Assembly (NCBI GenBank): GCA_965221935.1
Contig: CBDCSZ010000064.1
Coordinates: 1-64,000, forward strand
Length of the DNA: 64,000 nucleotides
DNA from: JAPOXR01 sp965221935
Lineage (GTDB): Bacteria; Pseudomonadota; Alphaproteobacteria; Rhodobacterales; Rhodobacteraceae
Direction: 5' to 3'
Shown: positions 54,442-63,056 of the stretch, piece by piece
How positions within the stretch are numbered: position 1 is the first letter of the stretch
Layout: each line of letters starts with the position of its first letter
Program-made: the position numbers and the translations under genes
The notes under the pieces: model-generated
What the model saw: the letters and a program-made list of their open reading frames with translations, nothing else
Databases searched by the model: none
Told to the model about the DNA's origin: nothing

Positions 54442-56067
54442 TCACGCGGTCTGGTGTCGTCTCCGCTGCCACTTTCCGACGGGTTTTTGGGACCGGCGCG
54501 GGAATGACCGTCCCGGCCGCAGCCGCGCCCGGGCCGCGAGGACCGAGTTCGCCACGCGGCTCACGGCGTCGGCCAGCGCCGACGTCTGCGTCAGGATCAG
54601 CTCCTCGAGACTGCCGGCCAGCATGGCCAGCGCGTTTGTGAAGTTCGTCCGCATCTTCGGCAGATCGCCTTCGTGCGCTTCGTCCAGCGCGGCGTCTCCG
54701 CGGTTCGTGAACAGGCGCGCCATGGCGATCAGGTTGAAGTGCGCGTAGAGCTCCTGGCGGACGCCGCGCTCGCTTCTGCCGTGGAACTCCTCCACCGCGA
54801 GGGTTGTCTTGGATATCTTGAACAGCTCCTCGATCGACCAGCGCCCGTGATAGAGTTCCGAGAGGTCTTTCCGGCTGTATCGCTCCGTATCGGCGAGGGT
54901 CGTGGCGAGCACATAGCGGCTTTCTCCGATGTCGTATCGGACCAGGCGCAGGACAATCGGGGAGGACGGCTCCGGGATGCCCGCGGCCTTCAGCCTGCGC
55001 AGGGCGTTTTTGCCCGGGGTGATCCTGACGAGGGCGTCGTCGCGGTCCCCGTCGCGGAATCTGTCGAACCCGGCCGCGGAGTTGCGCTGGATGCGGAACA
55101 CCGGGTGCAGTCCCCGCGCCGTCATGTCGCGGAGCAGGACGAAGGAGAAGTATCCGCGGTCGAAGACGACGACGTCGCCGGGCGAGAGGGCGCCGAGATG
55201 GGCGCGCGCGGCGGCGCGCTCGTCGGCGCCGGACGTGAGGGTGAAGTCGACCGGCATGCGGCTGTCGAGGCGGTAAAGACAGGACAGCAGCCCCTGCGGA
55301 TAGTGGGCGCCGCCGCTCGGGAGCGGGTATCCGGCCTCGGCGAGCGGCCGCGGCAGGTTGATCTTGGAGCCGTCGACGGCGAAGGTCCGGCGCCCGTTCC
55401 AGTCCGGGCCGTGGGTGTCGTGGGCGAGGATCCCGCGGTGCAGCTCGCGGAACACGTCCTCGTGCACGCGGGCCCGGGCCTTGGCGATCGAGGAGATGGC
55501 CACCGGCTCCGGCTGCGGCAGCGCGACGCCGAGGCGGCGGCACTGGTCCCACAGCTCGGCGGTCACGGTTGTGTAGCCTTTCCGACCGCGCGACAGCGCC
55601 AGGCGGAACACGAAAAGCATAATAATCAGGGTGTTAAGCGTCCGCCGCCGCTTTATCCATGTCTCGTCGCGGCGCGCGGCGATGTCGGCGGCCGCGTCGG
55701 CGATCCGGGACCACATCGCGGCGAAGCCGTGGTCAAAGGCGGCGGGAGAGCGGCGTTTCGGCCGCGGCCCGGGTGTCGTCTCCCCCTTCAGGACCGCGCG
55801 GAACTCCGGGTCCAGCGGCCGGACCAGAATCTCCTTGGCCGGCTTGGCGCCGCGCCCGCTGCGCTTTCCGGCCGTCATGCCGATCGTCTCCCAGTTGGCG
55901 GCCTTGTGGCAGGCGCCGTCGAAGCGGGTCGGGTCGATGAAGGTCTCGCAGAGGACCGGGCGGCAGCCGTGGTTCGCCTCCCAGCGTTCCGCAAGCCCGC
56001 GCAGGGCCAGCGCCAGCGCCTTCGACGCCAGATTGTCGACGCGGACCCACGGCAGCACGAGAAAGCG
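54442..56067 (-). pseudogene. DUF4338 C-terminus plus IS4-type DDE domain
   Basis: The piece begins FLVLPWVRVDNLASKAL and RPVLCETFIDPTRFDGACHK with AANWETIGMTAGK (the end of DUF4338). It then continues into an IS4-family DDE transposase: first Asp in TFAVDGSKINLPRPL, second in DVVVFDRGYFSFVLLRDM, and the IS4 signature Y-(2)-R-(3)-E-(6)-K as YHGRWSIEELFKISK. A Lys/Arg-rich tail closes it. An initiation codon (GTG 56058) exists, so a DDE-only product is possible, but the gene is separated from its natural N-terminus. Confidence 0.88.
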
Positions 56068-56157
56068 ATGGAGTGGACGCCCCCGATCTGCGGCGTCATG
56101 ATGCGCCAGAATAAGAACGCACGCTTGTGTGCGTCTGAAACGCGAAAGGAAGCGTCC

Positions 56158-57177
56158 ATGGAAAAGGTCAGCATAGTCGGTGTCGACATTTCAAAGAGGG
56201 TTTTTCAATTGCACGGATCGACGGCTTCCGGCCGGCCGGTTTTTGTGAAGAAGCTGTCGCGGAGCGGGTTCCTGCCGTTCCTCGAGGATCTGCCGCCGTG
56301 CCTGGTGGTGATGGAGGCGTGCGGCGGCGCTCACCACTGGGGCCGTCAGATCATCGCCAAGGGACATGAGTGCAGGCTGATCCCGCCGGTGTATGTGAAG
56401 CCCTTCGTCAAGCGGCAGAAGAGCGACGCGAACGACGCGGCGGCGATCGTGGAGGCGGCGCAGCGGCCGACCATGCGGTTCGTGGCGGTGAAGCCGGAAG
56501 CGGCCCAGGCCGACGCGATGCTGTTCCGGACCCGCGCTCTTTTCGTGCGGCAGCGCACGCAGACCGTGAACGCGCTGCGCGGCCATCTCGCGGAGTTCGG
56601 CCTGGTGTCGGCCCGCGGCGTGGCAAATGTGGAGGCTCTGAGAGCCGAGCTGGAGAAGGCCGCCGAAGGGGTTCCGGAGCTGGTTCGGCAGTCCGCGGAG
56701 ATGCTGTTTGGCCAGATCGACGCGCTGAACGGGCGGATCGCGGAGCTGGACCGCGAGCTGAAGCGCCGCTCGCGGGAGCGGGAGGACATCCGGAACCTGA
56801 TGACAATCCCCGGGGTCGGGCCGATCAGCGCGATGGCGGTGCACGCGTTCGCGCCGCCGATGGGGAGCTTCCGCAGCGGCAGGGACTTCGCCGCCTGGAC
56901 GGGCCTGACCCCGCGTCAGCATTCGACCGCCGGCCGGCAGAGGCTCGGGCGGATCACGAAGATGGGGCAGCGCGACATCAGGAGCCTGCTGGTTCAGGGG
57001 GCGGTCGCCGTGCTGCGTCATCAGAGAGGCCGGGAGGAGATCGCGGACCCCTGGCTGCGGAGGATGATTGAGGAGAAGCCGTTCAAGGTGGCCGCGGTCG
57101 CCCTGGCGAACAGGATGGCCCGGACCGTGTGGGCGCTTTCGGTGAAAAACGAAGTCTGGCGGCCAAGGGCGGCGTGA
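56158..57177 (+). CDS. IS110-family DEDD recombinase
   Basis: A 339-residue transposase with the N-terminal RuvC-like DEDD domain (VSIVGVDISKRVFQLHG, MEACGGAHHWGRQI, KRQKSDANDAAAIVEAAQRP). The C-terminal Tnp_20 domain follows (NLMTIPGVGPISAMAVHAFA, AAWTGLTPRQHSTAGRQRLG with RITKMGQRDIRSLLV), which includes the conserved Ser region. Start ATG 56158 follows CGAAAGGAAGCG. A much longer open frame upstream on the same strand is only the antisense of the interrupted transposase. It appears intact. Confidence 0.95.
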   Translation: MEKVSIVGVDISKRVFQLHGSTASGRPVFVKKLSRSGFLPFLEDLPPCLVVMEACGGAHHWGRQIIAKGHECRLIPPVYVKPFVKRQKSDANDAAAIVEAAQRPTMRFVAVKPEAAQADAMLFRTRALFVRQRTQTVNALRGHLAEFGLVSARGVANVEALRAELEKAAEGVPELVRQSAEMLFGQIDALNGRIAELDRELKRRSREREDIRNLMTIPGVGPISAMAVHAFAPPMGSFRSGRDFAAWTGLTPRQHSTAGRQRLGRITKMGQRDIRSLLVQGAVAVLRHQRGREEIADPWLRRMIEEKPFKVAAVALANRMARTVWALSVKNEVWRPRAA

Positions 57178-57493
57178 CGGCTGCTTGGAAAGAAAAAAGA
57201 GGAAACTGAGGAAGGAGAGAATTCGGGACGGCCGCCGCGCCCTCCGGGGCGTGATCCGGCGGCCCCCGGACTGTGCGCCGGGAGCGAAGGACAGCGCAGG
57301 GGCAAGAGTCGGAAAGACGGGGCCGGAAGAACCAGGCATAGCCGCAGGGCTTCGAGCCCGGGTAAGCGATTTGGATCCGGTCCGCGAACACCATGCGGGC
57401 CCGCGGCCGACAGCGCCGCATCTGAGAGGCCGGACATACGACAGCGCCCGACTGCAGGCTTCCTGTGTTTCTGAGATTCCCGGTTGCGCTCAG
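57178..57493 (+). ncRNA. Candidate bridge RNA region of the IS1111-type element
   Basis: About 315 bp of non-coding DNA between the recombinase stop and the right subterminal repeat. IS110-family elements encode a structured bridge RNA in their long non-coding end, and for IS1111-type members this is the right end. The region has several GC-rich complementary segments, but I did not derive a fold or identify guide loops. Positional inference only. Confidence 0.45.
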
Positions 57494-57510
57494 GGGGGCG
57501 TCCACATACG

Positions 57511-58104
57511 GCTGTTCGACACCGCAAGGTGCAGGCGGCGGCCGCGGTCAGCCTCGCTCCAGCCGATCCATTCGTCCCTCGCCGGCAGCTCCCGCGCCGC
57601 CGCCTCGAACAGCAGAACGGCCAGCGGCCGCCCGCTCCGGTCGCGGACGAACCAGCGGATGTGCGGGCCGAAGGGCCGCGGACAGCCGAGATAATGACAG
57701 CGGTCCACGAGCGCTTTCCACAGGGCGGCGTCCTCCGGCGACGCCGCCTCCTCCAGGGCCAGGGGCTCCAGGGCCGCGAGACCGCAGGCGATCTCCGGCT
57801 GCGGGTCGGACGCCCGCACATGGACAATCGGCCCGGGCGGCTGTTTCGCGGCCGTGCCGCGCTTCTCAGGCAGGGTCAGGATCCCGCACTCCTCAAGGCG
57901 CTCGAGAACACGCAGGCACGCCGAGACGCGGTATTCACCTTTCGGCGTTGTCCAGCCCAAGTGCTCGCAGATGGTCTTCGACAGCTCGTTGCGGCTGTCG
58001 TTCGGGAGCATCGCGACGGTCTCTGCGATGTCGGCGATCTGGCGCCGTGTGAAACGCCGGCCGAAAAAAGTGGTGGACTTGAGGGCCTCGATTCGCGGGT
58101 CCAT
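57511..58104 (-). pseudogene. DUF4338 (DruA-like) N-terminal half of IS4-type transposase
   Basis: About 198 residues matching the N-terminal part of DUF4338, the domain of Druantia protein DruA: MDPRIEALKSTTFFGRRFTR, RRQIADIAETVAML, SKTICEHLGWTTPKGEYRVS, ERLEECGILTLPEKRG, FGPHIRWFVRDRSGRPLAVL and RDEWIGWSEADRGRRLHLAV, ending NSR. The frame is cut at 57510 by the IS1111-type insertion. With 56067-54442 it restores a 2220-nt gene (739 residues) reading NSRFLVLPWVRVDNLAS across the join, as expected for DUF4338. Confidence 0.85.
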
Positions 58105-59218
58105 GGCTGCGCTCCCGGCAGGACAGTCTGATTCGCGCCTAACATGCAGCGGCGGTGTAGCCGTGTCAACCCCGGAAGCCGGAAAAAAGGAGCGGACGGA
58201 AAAAGAGCGTGGAATCAGATGACTGCCGCCGCGGACAGAACGGCGTCAAAATCATGCCGGCCTAATGAAATGCCATTGGCCGGCCGGGCCCGAAGAACCG
58301 CGAGCTGACGGCGAAGGCCCTGGGGCGCAGGGGCAACAGAAAAAAGGTCGAAAAACACTTCAATATTGAGATCCGGGACGGCGGAATGGACTGGAGCCGC
58401 GACGCGGCGAAAACCGCGGCGGAGGCGGCGCTCGACGGAATCTATGTGGTGCGCGCCAGCCTCGGAAAGGAGGCGGCCGGAAGCGGGGCGGCGGTGGCGG
58501 CCTATAAGAGCCTCGCGTTTGTCGAGCGCGCCTTCCGGACCATGAAGACGTCAGGGCTGAGGGTCCGGCCGTTCCATGTTTACAATGAGAGGCGGGTGAG
58601 GGCGCATGTGTTCCTCTGCATGCTCGCCTGGCATGTGGAGCGGAGCATGCGTGAGAAACTCGCACCCATCCTGTTCGAGGACGATGACCGCGAAGCCGCG
58701 CGCGCCGGGCGGTCCACCCCGGTTGAAAAGGCGGAGGTCTCCGAAAGCGCCAAGGCCAAGGCGGCTTCGAAACAGACCCCTGACGGCCTGCCGGTCCACA
58801 GCTTCCGGACGCTGCTCGCCGATCTCGGAACGCTGACGCTGAACGACGCCTTCCTGCCCGGAAGGCCCGGCAGCGCGTTCCGCATGGCCGCGCGGCCGAC
58901 CGCGCTCCAGAAAAGGGCCTTTGAGCTTCTGGAGATCAAACCGCCCGGAAATGTTGTCAGTTCAATGACAGGCTGAAAAAGCCCTCCGGCCCGGCCGGAC
59001 CCCCAGAAAATCAAGCGAAAACAACATGGTGTCCTTGCCTGCGCGGAGAAAACCTGTCAAATCCCGACATGAAGTTCGGGCTAAATGGCAAAACGGGGGT
59101 TTCGGCGACCATGGCGCTGGCACTTGAGGATGTCGGCTGGGGAACCGCCGAGCACTGGATGCGGATGCAGGCCAATTTCGAGCTTGCGCAGACGCGTCGC
59201 GAGAGGGTCACCACCTAA

Positions 59219-59861
59219 CGGCGCATGGGCCACTCTTCTTCTCAGACACCTCGCACCATACGGGATCCGGCCCGCGCTTCCAGGAACGCAGAACGCCCCC
59301 CGGGGCCGCAATCAACCAACCGGACGGGACTTTCAATTCCGGAATTCCACACTCCCGCCAGACTGGAAGCTGCTTCCATGAAGGTGCCGGGAAAGAGAAA
59401 TCAGACGCCGCGGATTATTCCGATCTCCAGACGGTCACACGTCGAAACAATCCGAAACAGATCCACTGCTCCCCGTCGAAACAACATGCACTTCAACAAC
59501 TGCCTTCTCTGCAAGCTTGCGGCATATTCCGCTTGCTCACCGAAGGGATCGACACCGCCGCCGACAGGTCAAGACGATGCTGAAGGATACCAGGGGTTAT
59601 CCCTTCGTCAACGACGTGATCCGCATCCTCTCAATCGACCGCGCCGCCATTCATCATCACTTCCCGTAGGAACGGATCCGGGAGTTCCGGGGTTGGCGGC
59701 AGAGAAAGGGCAGAACGCAGGCTGATCTACGGTTGATACCCGAGCATAGATGGAGGGCGCGCCATTCCAATTGAACCTTCCTTGCACGGGCGCAGGAGCC
59801 CTCATAAGGAGAGCGGGAGCGGGAGAAGTGTAGCAATGAACAGAACGGCAACGTAAGGCTC
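59219..59861. other. Degenerate stretch with possible recombinase scraps
   Basis: About 640 bp after the higA end. No intact gene. On the plus strand near 59575-59700 a frame reads KTMLKDTRGYPFVNDVIRIL and ERIRELRGWRQRKGRTQADL, separated by a stop. On the minus strand near 59750 the block IYARVSTVDQ equals the N-terminal signature of serine recombinases. Both are too short to call genes, but they suggest remains of earlier mobile DNA. Confidence 0.35.
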
Positions 59862-60074
59862 ACTGGAAATCGACGTCACGGATTTCGGGCCGATCGCCCG
59901 GGCCAAGATCAATTTGCGTCCGCTGACGGTGTTCGTTGGACCCAGCAACACAGGCAAGTCCTATCTGGCGATCCTTATCTACGCGCTGCATCGATATTTC
60001 GGAGGCATTGGTGGTTTTGCCAACCGGCCTTTCAGCAAAGGATTCCCGTTGTTTTTCAATCATGAAGAGCTAGA

Positions 60075-62199
60075 CCGATCTTCATCCCGCCGCCGCCCCC
60101 CGCGCTCCCTGCAAGACGTTGAAAACGTGAGGTTTTCTGGCCGCCGGGCCGCTTTTGTCTTGTCAAAAAGTTTCCAGTGCAAGTTGCGCGGTTTCAGGCC
60201 GCGTGCCCACTGACGTATTTTCGCAACAGTGCACATTATTATGGTGTTAAAGGAACACATCCTGTGGACAAGGAGACGGCAGGCACCATGGATTGTTGTC
60301 ATTGCGCAGGGAGACCGCACATGTCATTCCACATCGAGACCATCCCCAACAGGCGCGGCCGCGACACAATCCTCCTCAGGGAGGCCTGGCGCGAAGGCGC
60401 GAAGGTCAGGAAGCGCACCATCGCCAACCTCACCTATCTGCCGCCGGCGGTCACCGACGGCTTCCGCGCCGTGCTCAGGGGCGGAATCGTTCTCGGCTCC
60501 CCGGACGAGGTTTTCGGGATCCGCAGGTCGCTGCCGCACGGCCACGCGGCGGCGGCGCTCGGGACCATGCGGAGCCTCGGATTCGAAGGCATCCTCGGGC
60601 GGAAAAAAAGCCGGATGCGCGGTCTCGCGATGGCGGCGGCGGCGGCCCGGATCATCGATCCGGCCTCCAAGCTCGCCACAGCCAGGGCCCTTGACCCGGA
60701 GACCGCCTCCACCAGCCTCGGGGAGCTGCTCGGCCTCGGGCCGGTCAGCGGCAACGAGATGCTGGACATGCTCGACTGGCTGCTTGAGCGCCAGCCCTGG
60801 ATCGAGCGCAGCCTCGCGAACCGGCATCTCAGGGACGGGACGTTGGTTCTGTACGACGTCTCGTCCAGTTACGTTGAAGGGAGGAAATGCCCGCTGGCGG
60901 CCTTCGGCCACAGCCGCGACGGAAAGAAAGGCAAAATGCAGATCACATACGGGCTGGTCTGCTCGGGGGACGGAACCCCTGTGGCGGTCGAGGTGTTCAG
61001 CGGAAACACCGCCGACCCGGACACCGTCAGGGGCCGGGCGGAGAAGCTGCGCCGCCGTTTCCGGGTTGAGAACATCGCGCTGGTCGGCGACCGCGGCATG
61101 ATCACATCGGCCCGCATCAGGGAGGATCTGATTCCTCTCGGCCTTGACTGGATATCGGCGCTCAGGAGCGCCGATATCCGGAAGCTTGTGAAGAAGGGGA
61201 AGGACGCGCCGGCGGCGCTGGATCCGGCGAGGCTCGCTGAGGATCAGGTCGCCGAGACCGTGTCCCCGGACTTTCCCGGCGAGCGGCTGCTGGTCTGCCT
61301 CAATCCCCGTCTGCGGGAGGAAAGGGCCCGGAAGCGGGAGGATCTGCTCAGGGCGACGGAACAGACGCTGGCTGAGATCGCCGCCGCGGCGTCCCGCCGC
61401 CGGCCGGGCCCGAAGAACCGGGAGATGACGGCGAAGGCCCTGGGGCGCAGGGGCAACAGAAAAAAGGTCGAAAAACACTTCAGCATTGAGATCCGCGATG
61501 ACGGAATGGACTGGAGCCGCGACGCGGCGAAAACCGCGGCGGAGGCGGCGCTCGACGGAATCTATGTGGTGCGCGCCAGCCTCGGAAAGGAATCCATCGG
61601 CGGCGAGGCGGCGGTGGCGGCCTATAAAAGCCTCGCGCTCGTCGAGCGCGCCTTCCGGACCATGAAGACGTCAGGGCTGAGGGTCCGGCCGTTCCATGTT
61701 TACAATGAGGGGCGGGTGAAGGCGCATGTGTTCCTCTGCATGCTCGCCTGGCATGTGGAGCGGAGCATGCGGGAGAAGCTCGCCCCCATCCTGTTCGAGG
61801 ATGACGACCGGGAGGCGGCCCGCGCAAGGCGGTCGACCCCTGTGGAGAAGGCGGAGGTCTCCGAAAGCGCCAAGGCCAAAGCGGCCTCGAAACAGACCCC
61901 TGACGGCCTGCCGGTCCACAGCTTCCGGACGCTGCTCGCCGATCTCGGAACGCTGACGCTGAACGACGCCTTCCTGCCCGGAAGGCCCGGCAGCGCGTTC
62001 CGCATGGCCGCGCGGCCGACCGCGCTCCAGAAAAGGGCCTTTGAGCTTCTGGAGATCAAACCGCCCGGAAATGTTGTCAGTTCAATGACAGGCTGAAAAA
62101 GCCCTCCGGCCCGGCCGGACCCCCAGAAAATCAAGCGAAAACAACATGGTGTCCTTGCCTGCGCGGAGAAAACCTGTCAAATCCCGGCATGAAGTTCGG
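60075..62199 (+). mobile_element. IS1634-type element, copy C
   Basis: A 2125-bp copy almost identical to copy A, with the same terminal repeats, flanked by GCTAGA duplications at 60069-60074 and 62200-62205. It interrupts the AAA ATPase gene. Near-identity with copy A indicates recent transposition. Confidence 0.93.
60321..62096 (+). CDS. IS1634-type DDE transposase, copy C
   Basis: A 591-residue protein differing from copy A at only a few residues (for example HFSIEIRDDG in place of HFNIEIRDGG). All catalytic blocks are present (LVLYDVSSSYVEG, VGDRGMITS, LVERAFRTMKTSGL). Intact and possibly active. Start ATG 60321 as in copy A. Confidence 0.93.
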   Translation: MSFHIETIPNRRGRDTILLREAWREGAKVRKRTIANLTYLPPAVTDGFRAVLRGGIVLGSPDEVFGIRRSLPHGHAAAALGTMRSLGFEGILGRKKSRMRGLAMAAAAARIIDPASKLATARALDPETASTSLGELLGLGPVSGNEMLDMLDWLLERQPWIERSLANRHLRDGTLVLYDVSSSYVEGRKCPLAAFGHSRDGKKGKMQITYGLVCSGDGTPVAVEVFSGNTADPDTVRGRAEKLRRRFRVENIALVGDRGMITSARIREDLIPLGLDWISALRSADIRKLVKKGKDAPAALDPARLAEDQVAETVSPDFPGERLLVCLNPRLREERARKREDLLRATEQTLAEIAAAASRRRPGPKNREMTAKALGRRGNRKKVEKHFSIEIRDDGMDWSRDAAKTAAEAALDGIYVVRASLGKESIGGEAAVAAYKSLALVERAFRTMKTSGLRVRPFHVYNEGRVKAHVFLCMLAWHVERSMREKLAPILFEDDDREAARARRSTPVEKAEVSESAKAKAASKQTPDGLPVHSFRTLLADLGTLTLNDAFLPGRPGSAFRMAARPTALQKRAFELLEIKPPGNVVSSMTG

Positions 62200-63056
62200 G
62201 CTAGACCTGTCCGATGAGAGCATCGACAACCTTTCGACATTCCTGAGTTCTAAGAGTGAAGGCAGAGTCGTTCTCACGCCTGAAGTTGCCAACGCGTTCC
62301 GATCCGCCTTTGACAAGCACGCGGATGCTCTTGCCGCCGAAATCGGGAGATGCTTCGGCATCGGTGAGATCCATGCCCTTACCCGAAAGAGTCGAACAAA
62401 CGCTGCTCGTATCGCAATGCGCCGGCGGATGTCCAACGGTTCGGAGTTTGGGATTCATACGCTATCGCTTGGGTGCAAAACCGAATTCAAGACGACAATT
62501 CCGGCAGGAATTCCGATACCGCACGACTGCGCAGCGGACGATACAATGAATTGGTTCCTGCCGAGCGAAATATCTGCGCTGGACAAAATGAAAGGGGACG
62601 ATTCGGATCGGAAGTTTGCAATCATCAACACGCTGATGTCACTCGTCGGCGACTTGCTGATGCCTTCCGCTGTTGGTGTCTTGCGCTTGCCAGCGTTCTA
62701 CCTGCCAGCGGATCGCACTGGCGTGATGCACGCGCACAGCGTTGTGGTCAGCGCCTTGATCGCGAATGCGCCTACGGCGGGTCTTCGTCCTGCTGCCCGT
62801 ACGCCAATGCTCTCTGGAGTGCTGGCAGACTTTCTCGGACAGTTAATTGAGATTGACCGTCCCGGGCGGCCACGGCGAAAGCGCGGTTTGGACCTTGGCA
62901 CGAGAATCGAGCAGGATGTTCTCGATGGATCAGTGCGAGTCGATCGATCGACATCGACCGGCTATCCGCGCTTCGCCTACCGGCCGAAGAATTGGAAAGA
63001 AAATCTGGCGCTGGCAAACGCGTCGTCCATGGTCTCGGAGCTTGCGCCGGTGGTCC

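Larger units (their letters stand above)
56068..57509 (+). mobile_element. IS110-family element of the IS1111 type
   Basis: A perfect 12-bp subterminal inverted repeat GTGGACGCCCCC lies at 56073-56084 and, inverted, at 57494-57505, a hallmark of the IS1111 subgroup. There is no target duplication: the DUF4338 gene resumes directly on each side. Non-coding DNA is short upstream of the recombinase gene (about 85 bp) and long downstream (about 330 bp), the arrangement of IS1111-type elements whose guide RNA lies at the right end. Confidence 0.85.
54346..58278 (-). mobile_element. IS4-type element with DUF4338-transposase fusion
   Basis: The ends carry the 12-bp perfect inverted repeat CAATGGCATTTC (54346-54357; complement at 58267-58278), with similarity continuing (C/A)TTA. 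Host bases GCCG appear on both sides (54337-54340 and 58279-58282). Five extra bases at the left make the exact target duplication uncertain. It holds one transposase gene on the minus strand, itself interrupted by an IS1111-type element. Without that, it is about 2.5 kb. Confidence 0.8.
53259..58976 (+). pseudogene. IS1634-type transposase, copy B, interrupted
   Basis: The 5' part runs 53259-54340 and the 3' part 58283-58976. Removal of 54341-58282 gives 1776 nt, exactly the length of copies A and C, so the gene was intact before insertion. Catalytic blocks are ALYDVSSSFVEGRKC, VGDRGMITS, and FVERAFRTMKTSGL. As it stands it gives a C-terminally truncated protein lacking the Glu region. Confidence 0.9.
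53013..59079 (+). mobile_element. IS1634-type element, copy B, carrying nested elements
   Basis: The ends match copies A and C (CCGATCTTCATCCCG at 53013; inverted counterpart ending 59079), flanked by GCTAAA at 53007-53012 and 59080-59085. Its transposase is split at 54340/58283 by a DUF4338-IS4-type element. It is more diverged from A and C than they are from each other, for example in the regions encoding KKKPAAL and EAAGSGAA, so it represents a different and probably older lineage. Confidence 0.92.
52858..59218 (+). pseudogene. higA: HigA-like antitoxin split by IS1634-type copy B
   Basis: The 5' part (52858-53012) encodes MQNPPHLGELIRESMDDVGW, then TARLGCERGTLSRLLN. The 3' part (59086-59218) encodes NGKTGVSATMALALEDVGWG with TAEHWMRMQANFELAQTRRE. 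Joining them after removing the element and one copy of the GCTAAA duplication gives 288 nt, 95 residues plus stop, with a complete Xre-type HTH (LGCERGTLSRLLNGKTGVSA). This is a HigA/VapI-type antitoxin that would pair with the truncated HigB-like toxin. Only the two outer segments belong to the gene. Confidence 0.88.
59862..63056 (+). pseudogene. AAA ATPase gene split by IS1634-type copy C and cut by ISKra4-type element
   Basis: The 5' part (59862-60074) encodes LEIDVTDFGPIARAKINLRP with LTVFVGPSNTGKSYLAILIY, an AAA_15/SMC-like N-terminus with P-loop GPSNTGKS. The 3' part (62206 to about 63056) continues in frame across the removed element (HEELDLSDESIDNL). It includes FYLPADRTGVMHAHSVVVSA and RTPMLSGVLADFLGQLIE, then ends in the ISKra4-type element before any Walker B. 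An in-frame TAA at 59854 lies between an ATG (59836) and the conserved start, so the beginning may also be damaged. Such ATPases occur in OLD-like and other defence systems; the function here is unknown. Confidence 0.82.

Noticed and set aside
54673..57177. 834-codon plus-strand open frame
   Set aside because: Its first ~495 codons are antisense to the IS4-type transposase. Only the last 339 codons (from 56158) are the real IS110 recombinase.
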